This document shows, one piece after another, positions 1 to 6,412 of a stretch of DNA of 8,605 nucleotides. The notes beneath the pieces were generated by a model that saw only the letters and a list, made by a program, of their open reading frames with translations, was not told the DNA's origin and did not search any database. The number at the start of each line of letters is the position of its first letter. The stretch's first letter is position 1. Both the position numbers and the translations under genes were made by a program. The stretch spans positions 1 to 8,605 of the forward strand of contig CAIWTR010000377.1 in NCBI GenBank assembly GCA_903915615.1. The letters are read 5' to 3'. The DNA comes from an uncultured Armatimonadota bacterium. Its GTDB lineage: Bacteria > Armatimonadota > Armatimonadia > Armatimonadales > Armatimonadaceae.

Positions 1-485
1 CGAATATCCATTGCAATCGCTGCGACATCGGTTTCGCTGGCAAGGAGCAGGCGTTCATGCTCGGCATCGAGGCGCGATGCACGGAGCTTAATTTGATGGA
101 CGCTTTCTTCACCGCTGACATAGAGGACGACGCCCTCGGTGGTTGCCAGGTTTCCAGCAACGCGCGTCAGCAGGGTTGACTTTCCGACGCCTGGGTCACC
201 ACCGATGAGCATCAGCGCACCGGGGACGATTCCTCCCCCAAGAACACGGTCGAACTCTCCCACACCGGTGGACATCCGTATACCCGCGGTGGCGGCGATT
301 TGCGTGATGGGTGCTGGTCTCGATGCCGATGTGCCCATAAACGTACGGGACACAGCTTCCTTTACAGCGACCTGTTTTTCTTCTTCAAAGGTGTTCCAGC
401 CACCGCAGTCATTACATCTGCCCTGCCACTTGGGGAGCTGACATCCGCAAGCCTGACAGACGAAAACCGTGTGGACTTTAGCCAT
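1..485 (-). CDS. radA: DNA repair protein RadA/Sms, N-terminal part (cut by the left window edge)
   Basis: RadA is a RecA-like ATPase and helicase that acts in homologous recombination, promoting branch migration and processing of recombination intermediates. About 161 residues are visible from the ATG. A four-cysteine zinc finger lies at the N-terminus (C10, C13, C24, C27, in a CxxC...CxxC pattern). It is followed by the family-typical stretch STGVGEFDRVLGGG (72-85) and a Walker A motif GGDPGVGKST (95-104). YVSGEES follows a little downstream, as in RadA. The KNRFG motif and the Lon-like C-terminal domain would lie outside the window. The ATG overlaps the stop of the upstream adaptor gene by one base (TAATG), and a GGAG Shine-Dalgarno sits 4 nt before it, so translational coupling is likely. 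RadA is normally a housekeeping gene unrelated to efflux, so the coupling probably reflects compact operon structure. The identification is secure. Confidence 0.96.
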   Translation of the reverse strand, partial: MAKVHTVFVCQACGCQLPKWQGRCNDCGGWNTFEEEKQVAVKEAVSRTFMGTSASRPAPITQIAATAGIRMSTGVGEFDRVLGGGIVPGALMLIGGDPGVGKSTLLTRVAGNLATTEGVVLYVSGEESVHQIKLRASRLDAEHERLLLASETDVAAIAMDI

Positions 486-2161
486 TAGTCTCCAGGTCCA
501 TCCTGGAAGTTCACCTTACGGCGGTCTTTGGCATCGACTTTTGGAACTTCAACTTTCTCGCCTGGCTTGAGCCCGCTGATGACCTCGGTCGCGGAGTCGC
601 TCCGAAGGCCTAATGTGACTTTGCGCGGTGTCAGAACTGGCTTTTCCTTGGTTCCCGTCATGATCATGACCGAATCGTCAGGTCGAATAGCTTCGGTAGG
701 GATTTTTGTAACTTTGGTCTTGCGGTCGAGAAGGATATCCACCGATGCGGTCATCCCGGGACGGAGACGAGCATCGCCATCGGTGACGCGTACCTTGACT
801 TCAAAGCGTACAACTTGATTCGAAGATGCGGATGCAGACGTATTCGTCGCTCCCGCTTGCGAGCTGGTCAAGCTTGCAGGTGCCTTGCTTGCGACGACGC
901 CGTGGAACGTCACATTACGAACACCATCCACGCGGATTTCTACGGGCTGTCCAACTTTGACCTTGACGACATCCACTTCGTTGACATTTGTGCGAACCTG
1001 CATTTGTTTGAGGTTGGCGATGGTAACAATCGCGGCGCCTTGTGCAAAGCCGGCGGTCGCGGATGCAACAAGCTCGCCCTCTTCAAGGTACTTTCCGGTG
1101 ACCTCACCGGCCATCGGGGCAACAATACGCGTCTCGGTCAGCTGAACACTCTGCTGTGCGAAGCGGTTTTCGATTTGGGCAACATCGGCACGGCTTCGCT
1201 CGATGTCACGCTTTCTCAGTGCGACGGTCCCGAGGTTGTTTTCCTGATTCTGCAGCTCAACCTTGCTCGTCCGAAGATTGATCTTCGCTTGCGACACCTT
1301 AATGTCAGCCTGCTTCAAGCGGATGTTTGCCTGCTCCACACGGATTTTGGCAGCATCTACAGCAAGCTTTGCTGTATCAATATCTTCCTTACGTGGGCCT
1401 TCTTTAAGCAGACCAACGCGTTGACGGGCGCTTTGGATGTCCGACTCCTGAAGGCGGACCTGGGTCTCAGCCGTATCAACATCCTGTTGGCTGATAAATC
1501 CCTTGGTTAACAGTGTCTTTCGGCGTTCAACCTGTCGCTTTTGGTCATCGAGCTGATCTTCAGCACGCTTCAACGATGCGACAGCCTGCGCGAGTTCCTG
1601 TGGTCGCGTTGGCGCCGCAGTTTGCGCATAGCGTTTCTCAGCCGTTTCTACACCAAGAATCGCATCGCGTAGATTAACAGCCGCATCCGATTTTGAGACT
1701 TCGGCATCTGCAACCTGTGACTCAGCAGTCTGGACACCTATCTTCGCCCTATCAACTGCGAGTGCAACCTGGCGTGCGATAAGACTCTCATTTTCTTTGG
1801 TCTGCTCCAAGCCGGCGCGGGCCGAGCGAACCTGCGCTGCAATTCCCGCGACTTCTCTAGCGACTTCTTGCGGATCGACGGTTGCGATAAGCTGTCCAGC
1901 GGCTACGACATCACCAGGCTTGACATAAAATCGGCTGAGGCGGCCTGCAACACGTGACTTTACATCGACTTTGATAACAGGTTCGAGTGTTCCAGATTCA
2001 GAGACGATTAATGCAACATCCCCTGTTTCCGCCGACACAATCCTACCGACAGCGACGACTGGCTTCGCAGACTTCATACGCGTGAAGTAGTAGCCGCCGC
2101 CACCGACAACCACAAGTCCGATGGCGATCAGCGCCTTTTTATTTACAGCCATGCTTAGCAA
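485..2161 (-). CDS. HlyD/MacA-type periplasmic adaptor (membrane fusion protein) with a long coiled-coil hairpin
   Basis: Membrane-fusion adaptors link an inner-membrane exporter to an outer-membrane channel. This one is 558 residues, longer than typical MacA/YbhG-like adaptors (about 330-400). Residues 9-26 form one N-terminal membrane anchor. The first lipoyl half-motif is at about 67-96 (VAGRLSRFYVKPGDVV). A very long coiled coil spans about 100-345, and the second lipoyl half is at about 345-384 (IVAPMAGEVTGKYLEEGE). Beta-barrel and membrane-proximal domains follow, including RLRPGMTASVDI (465-476). The coil carries two similar hinge-like motifs, APTRPQELAQA (183-193) and GPRKEDIDTAK (255-265), then regular heptads at 266-310. 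The start is probably the TTG at 2161, because AGGA lies 6 nt before it; the ATG at 2152 (residue 4) has that AGGA 15 nt away. The gene begins 27 nt after the glycosyltransferase stop and overlaps radA by one base. No ABC or RND pump and no TolC-like gene is visible, so the transported substrate is unknown. The MFS_3 exporter upstream is not a usual partner type. Confidence 0.88.
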   Translation of the reverse strand: MLSMAVNKKALIAIGLVVVGGGGYYFTRMKSAKPVVAVGRIVSAETGDVALIVSESGTLEPVIKVDVKSRVAGRLSRFYVKPGDVVAAGQLIATVDPQEVAREVAGIAAQVRSARAGLEQTKENESLIARQVALAVDRAKIGVQTAESQVADAEVSKSDAAVNLRDAILGVETAEKRYAQTAAPTRPQELAQAVASLKRAEDQLDDQKRQVERRKTLLTKGFISQQDVDTAETQVRLQESDIQSARQRVGLLKEGPRKEDIDTAKLAVDAAKIRVEQANIRLKQADIKVSQAKINLRTSKVELQNQENNLGTVALRKRDIERSRADVAQIENRFAQQSVQLTETRIVAPMAGEVTGKYLEEGELVASATAGFAQGAAIVTIANLKQMQVRTNVNEVDVVKVKVGQPVEIRVDGVRNVTFHGVVASKAPASLTSSQAGATNTSASASSNQVVRFEVKVRVTDGDARLRPGMTASVDILLDRKTKVTKIPTEAIRPDDSVMIMTGTKEKPVLTPRKVTLGLRSDSATEVISGLKPGEKVEVPKVDAKDRRKVNFQDGPGD

Positions 2162-2188
2162 TATCCATCCTGTCCTTCAAAGCCACCA

Positions 2189-2929
2189 TCAACGGCTTGC
2201 CTTCAGGACCATTCCAACAAATTTGGGTAGTAGTTTCTGCTTATTGATACGATTGCGGAGCTGTCGTGGGTCAGATGTCAATCTGTAGAACCACTCCAAC
2301 CCGCGCTTTTGCATCCACACTGGAGCGCGCTGAACCGTGCCGGAAAAAACATCCAGTGTTCCCCCGACACCTATACACACCTTCGCGCCTGTGAGATTCC
2401 CGTGCGCCGCAATCCATTTTTCCTGTTTCGGGATTCCAAGGGCTACCAAAACAATGTCAGGCTTGGAAACAGCAATCTCGGACGCGACTGCAGCGGAAGC
2501 GGATGGATCGAAAAAGCCATCACGTGTTCCGATTACATTGCATCCAGGATAGCGTTTCTGCATTTCTGTGGCAGCGAGCGCGGCGACGCCAGGCGCGGCA
2601 CCAAAGAAGAAAATACGCCAGCCCCGCTTGACACTCTCAGCGACCAAACGCTCAGCAAGGTCAACGCCACTGCATTTGTTTCGGATTCCCAGGCCTAGCT
2701 TCCGGCTTGCCCACAGGATGCCAGCTCCATCGGATGTCACCATCGCGGCCGCTTTTGCAACCGTAAGAAACTCGGAGTCCATCGATGCCGTCACAACCAT
2801 ACTCGCATCGGCAGTGACCACTTGATGCATTGTGCCAGACTGAATAAATCCGGCAATTCGTTCAATCGCCGTATCCATGTCAACATCATCAACGGGTAAA
2901 CCCAATATGTCTATTCGCTTAGCAGCCAT
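2189..2929 (-). CDS. WecG/TagA/CpsF family glycosyltransferase
   Basis: This family (GT26) transfers a sugar, typically N-acetylmannosamine or its uronate, from a UDP-sugar onto an undecaprenyl-linked GlcNAc in synthesis of teichoic acid linkage units, enterobacterial common antigen or capsule. The 246-residue length is normal. Recognisable family blocks are IDILGLPVDDVDMDTAIERI (6-25), TADASMVV (39-46), SDGAGILWASRKLG (66-79), FFFGAAPGVAALAA, VALGIPKQEKWI, IGVGGTLDVFSG and GLEWFYRL near the C-terminus. By analogy with TagA, T39 and D67 match the conserved active-site Thr and Asp. The position usually Asn in T-x-N is Asp here (D41). The acceptor and donor cannot be read from sequence, so I do not choose between TagA and WecG. 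The gene follows the MFS gene by 10 nt and precedes the adaptor by 27 nt. AAGGA abuts the ATG with no spacer, which is unusual, but the family N-terminus fits this start. Confidence 0.93.
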   Translation of the reverse strand: MAAKRIDILGLPVDDVDMDTAIERIAGFIQSGTMHQVVTADASMVVTASMDSEFLTVAKAAAMVTSDGAGILWASRKLGLGIRNKCSGVDLAERLVAESVKRGWRIFFFGAAPGVAALAATEMQKRYPGCNVIGTRDGFFDPSASAAVASEIAVSKPDIVLVALGIPKQEKWIAAHGNLTGAKVCIGVGGTLDVFSGTVQRAPVWMQKRGLEWFYRLTSDPRQLRNRINKQKLLPKFVGMVLKASR

Positions 2930-2939
2930 TCCTTAGAAA

Positions 2940-4199
2940 CTATACCGCTTCATCGGTTATCAGGTCAGTTCCCGTCGTGCCCTCCATGCGTTTGAGGTTC
3001 CTCAAGGATGGGACCCAGACCGCAGTTCCAGCAACGACGATGAGTGTCATAACGCCGCCAAGCGCGACAGACCGAATCAGTCCAAGCCAGCGTGCCATCA
3101 GACCGGATTCAAACCCACCCAGCTCATTGCTTGCGCCGACAAAGAGGTCATTGAATGCCGAGACGCGTCCACGCATTCTGTTAGGGACCTGAACCAGCAG
3201 CATCGTCGAACGGATCACGACAGAAATAGCATCCAGTGCGCCAAGGGTAAACAGGCACAGCGCAGACAGCCAGATATTCGTCGAGAGCGCAAACCCGATG
3301 GTCGCGACTCCGAATCCGCCGACTGCCCAGAGCATCGCCGGTCCCGCCTGCTTCATTTCTGGTTGTCGTGCGAGGTAGGCGGACATCATGAGGGCACCAA
3401 TATTGACCGATGCCTGCAACCAGCCGAGGCCAACCGGGCCAACCTTTAGTACGGTGTCTGCAAACGCGGGTAGAAGGGCAGCGGCTCCGCCAAGGAGCAC
3501 GGCGAAGAGATCGAGGCTGATCGCAGCGAGGAGCGCCGGACGAGTCCTAAGAAAGGAAAAGCCTTCGAGTGCTGATCTCCAGCCCTGTTCATCGGTTTCC
3601 TGCGGGGGGTCTGGCGCAACCTTGGGAAGCTGCGCATAGCCGTAGGCGGTAACCAGACCAAGCACAATTTCGATGATGTAAACGCGCCAGACATGCCCAC
3701 CAGATCCAATAATGATGCCAGCGAGGACTGGTCCAACCACGCTGGCAGATTGCCATCCGAGGGACAGCCAGCTAACAGCTTCGCGGTAGTGTTTTTCATC
3801 CACGACACGCGGCAACAAGTTGTCGATGGCAGGTGAATAAAAGGTGCGGATTGTCGCAAGGATTCCGACTGCAAGTAGCACCAGAGATACTGGTAACTTT
3901 AGGATGGCAAATACGAGAAGCATGATGCTAGCGATAAGCATCCCGAGGCGTGTAATCACCGCAATCGCCCGTCGGTCATAGCGGTCGCAGACGTGTCCAG
4001 CTACGAGAGCAAAGGCTAAAACGGGGATGATTTCAACGAGCCCGAGCACACCGGATGCAAACGGGTCACGCGTTTGGTGAAAGACTTGCCAGGCTATACC
4101 GGTAAAGAGAAAGCGGCCTGCGAGCGATCCCGCGACACGTGTCAGAAAAAACTGTCGAAAACGAGGCTGGCGCAGCAAGCCAAGCCAATCTGATTGCAT
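2940..4199 (-). CDS. MFS exporter, EntS-like (MFS_3 family)
   Basis: This is a major facilitator transporter of the EntS/MFS_3 type, a proton-driven exporter of small molecules in the inner membrane. It has 419 residues from the chosen ATG, a normal length for a 12-helix member. The N-terminus (WLGLLRQPRFRQFFLTRVAG) and the motif A-like loop GHVCDRYDRR (68-77) are characteristic, as is the later QVPNRMRGRVSAFNDLF loop. Hydrophobic segments continue through the chain to about residue 395, with a polar tail. The start is not certain. A GTG at 4223 and an ATG at 4220 lie in frame upstream, overlapping the leucyltransferase gene by about 20 nt, but have no clear ribosome site. The ATG at 4199 begins 1 nt after the leucyltransferase stop and gives the usual short N-terminus, though the nearest AGGAAG is 12-14 nt away. 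The gene sits inside the six-gene unit, 10 nt before the glycosyltransferase. The substrate is unknown; drug or siderophore export is the family's general role, not a finding here. Confidence 0.9.
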   Translation of the reverse strand: MQSDWLGLLRQPRFRQFFLTRVAGSLAGRFLFTGIAWQVFHQTRDPFASGVLGLVEIIPVLAFALVAGHVCDRYDRRAIAVITRLGMLIASIMLLVFAILKLPVSLVLLAVGILATIRTFYSPAIDNLLPRVVDEKHYREAVSWLSLGWQSASVVGPVLAGIIIGSGGHVWRVYIIEIVLGLVTAYGYAQLPKVAPDPPQETDEQGWRSALEGFSFLRTRPALLAAISLDLFAVLLGGAAALLPAFADTVLKVGPVGLGWLQASVNIGALMMSAYLARQPEMKQAGPAMLWAVGGFGVATIGFALSTNIWLSALCLFTLGALDAISVVIRSTMLLVQVPNRMRGRVSAFNDLFVGASNELGGFESGLMARWLGLIRSVALGGVMTLIVVAGTAVWVPSLRNLKRMEGTTGTDLITDEAV

Positions 4200-4200
4200 A

Positions 4201-4986
4201 TTACGTATCTGCTTCCTCATCACCGGAGAAGGTCACCCAAGCTTTGTGATCTTCCTCTCCATCTGGATCATAATTTCCGTCGGTATCGGGCAGTCGCCAA
4301 ACGCCATCCCGTCCGAGTATCCCAACAGGCCTAAATGTCGTTTTGTAGCGCAGACTTCCGCAGCCCGCGACATGATACCCAAAGTGCGCCCACGTCCGGT
4401 TCATCAGCTCCCCGAGGCGAATCACCTTTAGCATCATGAACTTGCCTAGCGAGCGATCCGCATAATCTGGGTCATGGTAGTGATAGACACCGGACACGAT
4501 GTTTCCCGTGATGTCCAAGAGGGCGATTCCAAGGAGGGTCTCCTCAAGCCACACCGATAACTCAAGGGATTGCGTCGGGTTGTCAAGAAAGGCATCTGAG
4601 TAACCATCGATACTGTGGTCAGACCGATGCCACCCTCTATCGGCTTCCCTTGCAACATGGTAACGACGGTAGATATCCATGCGCGGCGTATCTATCGTTG
4701 GCTGCCCGACCTCGATGCGTAAATCGGCATTGCGGTTGAGGCAGCGTGACTGTGAGCGGTTTGGCGAAAAAGATGGAATGTGAATGCGAGTGCTTCGACA
4801 TTCTTCGCAGTCATCGCATATCGGACGGTAAAGCAGCCTGCCAAATTTGCGCCACCCGGTTTGGAGAAGCTGCTCGTATTCCAGAGTGCTCATCGACCGA
4901 ACGACGACGTGTTCCATCGTGTTGCGATGATCCGGTAGATAGGGACATCTACAGGGGTCGGTTACAGTGTGAGATGCGACAATCAC
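4201..4986 (-). CDS. bpt: Aspartate/glutamate leucyltransferase (Bpt; ATE family)
   Basis: Bpt transfers leucine from leucyl-tRNA to proteins with N-terminal Asp or Glu, creating an N-degron for the ClpS/ClpAP pathway in the cytoplasm. The 261-residue protein shows the two-part ATE structure. The N-terminal half has PCRCPYLP (11-18), then LYRPICDDCEEC with C57, C60 and C63, and SPNRSQSRCLNRNADL (about 74-89). The C-terminal GNAT-like half has SGVYHYHDPDYADRSLG and GYHVAGCGSLRYKTTFRP, matching the Bpt signature in which a Pro-Gly-Cys-like turn is followed by YKxxFRP. Bpt is favoured over eukaryotic-type arginyltransferase Ate1 because these motifs and the length match bacterial Bpt. Substrate choice, Leu or Arg, is still inferred. 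The GTG start at 4986 is supported by AGGA 7 nt upstream, and that site lies over the maturase stop only 9 nt away. Whether the genome also encodes ClpS cannot be seen. Confidence 0.88.
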   Translation of the reverse strand: MIVASHTVTDPCRCPYLPDHRNTMEHVVVRSMSTLEYEQLLQTGWRKFGRLLYRPICDDCEECRSTRIHIPSFSPNRSQSRCLNRNADLRIEVGQPTIDTPRMDIYRRYHVAREADRGWHRSDHSIDGYSDAFLDNPTQSLELSVWLEETLLGIALLDITGNIVSGVYHYHDPDYADRSLGKFMMLKVIRLGELMNRTWAHFGYHVAGCGSLRYKTTFRPVGILGRDGVWRLPDTDGNYDPDGEEDHKAWVTFSGDEEADT

Positions 4987-4995
4987 GCCCCTATC

Positions 4996-6336
4996 CTACC
5001 CGCAGCATCGCTTAGCTTTCTTGCCTGAACCGCAGGGACACGGATCATTTCGACCGATGACAGGGTACGACGGCGCCTTTTGTCGCCTGGCCCAGTCCAT
5101 CACCAAGGATGGCGGTCGCTGCTGCGAAAGCAGCTGACACATCAGCTTCATCGGCTCGTCGATGTGCTGAAAGAACATTTTGTAGCCGGCGCAGAGGTAG
5201 TTCAGACCAAATTCGCCTGTGGATGTTCGTGTAAATCGATGCTTTGGACATTCTCCGTGACAGGCAAATCTGACATCACATTCAAGACACTGCGTTGGTA
5301 AGGTATCCCGCTTGGCATTACCAAAGTTTTGCTGTTCCTGGGATGTGACTAGCTCTGAAAGCGAAGTCTCATTGATGTTCCCAAGGCGATATTCGGGATA
5401 GACGTAATGGTCGCATGAGTACACATCCCCGTTGTGCTCCATCGCAAGTGCCTTGCCACAGGTCTCCGAGAACACGCAAAGTGCCCCCGGAGCGCCGTAC
5501 CAGTTGCCAAGAGCGACATCGAAATGTTGCACAAAGACCTTACCGACATCTGAGCGAACCCATTCATCAAAGACCGTGCAGAGAAAGCGTCCATAATCGA
5601 TGCTACGAACAGACCAATCTGTCACCGGTGCAGAATCATCGTCAGCTGCCACAGCGGGTTTGGCGAGGTGTAGCTGGATCAGGCCATCGATGGTGCGTGA
5701 GACATCCGGGATGTTCCGTTCGACAAGCGGGATGAACTGAATGTAACCGGACCCGATATCTTTGAGGAACTGATAAACGCGCTCTGGTTGTTGGCTGTTC
5801 TTTCGATTGACGACGGTCAGCGTGTTGAAGTCGACGTTATGGTTACGTAGGACGGAAATGCCCTTCATCACACGATCAAACGTCGGGCGCTGTTGTTTGT
5901 CTACGCGATAGGTGTCGTGGAGGTCTGCTGGTCCATCAATGCTGACGCCAACGAGAAACTGATTGTCAGCCAGAAAGCGCCCCCAGGCGTCATCGAGGAG
6001 CGTTCCATTCGTCTGAAACGCATTTTGAATCTGCTTCCCATTTGCGTACTTTGCCTGCAAGCGGACAACATTTTCAAAGTAGCCAACACCAAGGAGCGTG
6101 GGCTCCCCACCCTGCCAGGCAAACTGCACTTCGTGTCCAGGTTGTGCCTCGATGTACTGCTGGATATACAGCTCGAGGGTCTCGGGGGGCATCGCCCAGC
6201 TTGGGTGAACCTTGCGGTCAGCCGTGTAGTAGTTTTCCTTCTCGAGGTAAAAGCAGTAGCGGCAATCCAGGTTGCAGATGGGGCCGATCGGCTTTGTCAT
6301 GATGTGAAAGCCGGTGTGCAACATTTGGACAGACAT
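4996..6336 (-). CDS. Anaerobic sulfatase-maturase-type radical SAM/SPASM enzyme with a C-terminal SEC-C motif
   Basis: anSME enzymes use S-adenosylmethionine and iron-sulfur clusters to oxidise an active-site Cys or Ser of sulfatases to formylglycine. In this 446-residue protein the radical SAM cluster motif is C21-x3-C25-x2-C28 inside KPIGPICNLDCRYCFYLEKE, followed by GGEP (76-79). All eight SPASM-type cysteines found in characterised anSMEs have counterparts with near-identical spacing: C287, C293, C308, C350, C353, C359, C363 and C382. D309, right after C308, matches the catalytic Asp. The last 20 residues form a SEC-C zinc motif, CPCGSGKK...CC (C433, C435, C444, C445), also seen at the end of SecA. 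An open frame continues upstream to 6492, but the family N-terminus begins near MSVQMLHTGF, and AAGG lies 6 nt before the ATG at 6336. No sulfatase is visible nearby, so the substrate, and even the exact reaction, are inferred from the family. Confidence 0.92.
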   Translation of the reverse strand: MSVQMLHTGFHIMTKPIGPICNLDCRYCFYLEKENYYTADRKVHPSWAMPPETLELYIQQYIEAQPGHEVQFAWQGGEPTLLGVGYFENVVRLQAKYANGKQIQNAFQTNGTLLDDAWGRFLADNQFLVGVSIDGPADLHDTYRVDKQQRPTFDRVMKGISVLRNHNVDFNTLTVVNRKNSQQPERVYQFLKDIGSGYIQFIPLVERNIPDVSRTIDGLIQLHLAKPAVAADDDSAPVTDWSVRSIDYGRFLCTVFDEWVRSDVGKVFVQHFDVALGNWYGAPGALCVFSETCGKALAMEHNGDVYSCDHYVYPEYRLGNINETSLSELVTSQEQQNFGNAKRDTLPTQCLECDVRFACHGECPKHRFTRTSTGEFGLNYLCAGYKMFFQHIDEPMKLMCQLLSQQRPPSLVMDWARRQKAPSYPVIGRNDPCPCGSGKKAKRCCG

Positions 6337-6343
6337 GCTACGC

Positions 6344-6372
6344 CTTATACTTGCACCACTACGGTAATGCAA
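6344..6372 (-). promoter_or_regulatory. Predicted sigma70-like promoter for the maturase-led operon
   Basis: On the minus strand TTGCAT (6372-6367) is followed by a 17-bp spacer and TATAAG (6349-6344), a good -10 with a partial -35. The predicted transcript start, 6-8 nt after the -10, falls on or next to the ATG at 6336. Transcripts from it would be nearly leaderless, and the AAGG ribosome site (6345-6342) would be lost because it overlaps the -10. Either the message is leaderless or another promoter is used. The promoter is inferred from consensus only. Confidence 0.45.
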
Positions 6373-6392
6373 GTGGAACAAGACATGTAGTG
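6351..6392. promoter_or_regulatory. Overlapping short inverted repeats in the divergent intergenic region (possible operator)
   Basis: Three short dyads overlap here: TTGCA (6351-6355) with TGCAA (6368-6372), CCACT (6356-6360) with AGTGG (6372-6376), and CACTAC (6357-6362) with GTAGTG (6387-6392). The TTGCA dyad has one half inside the predicted minus-strand -35 and the other just upstream of the -10, a typical place for a repressor. The arms are only 5-6 bp, so chance is a real alternative. No regulator gene is visible in the window. Confidence 0.2.
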
Positions 6393-6412
6393 AATGCGGT
6401 ATTGTTGAGAAT

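Noticed and set aside
139..441. 100-codon plus-strand open frame opposite radA
   Set aside because: The strand opposite encodes an unmistakable RadA zinc finger and Walker A motif; this is a shadow frame.
815..1510. 231-codon open frame on the plus strand
   Set aside because: It lies wholly antisense to the adaptor's coiled-coil region, has no ribosome site, and its Leu/Cys-rich product is what a complement of Ala/Gln/Lys heptads gives.
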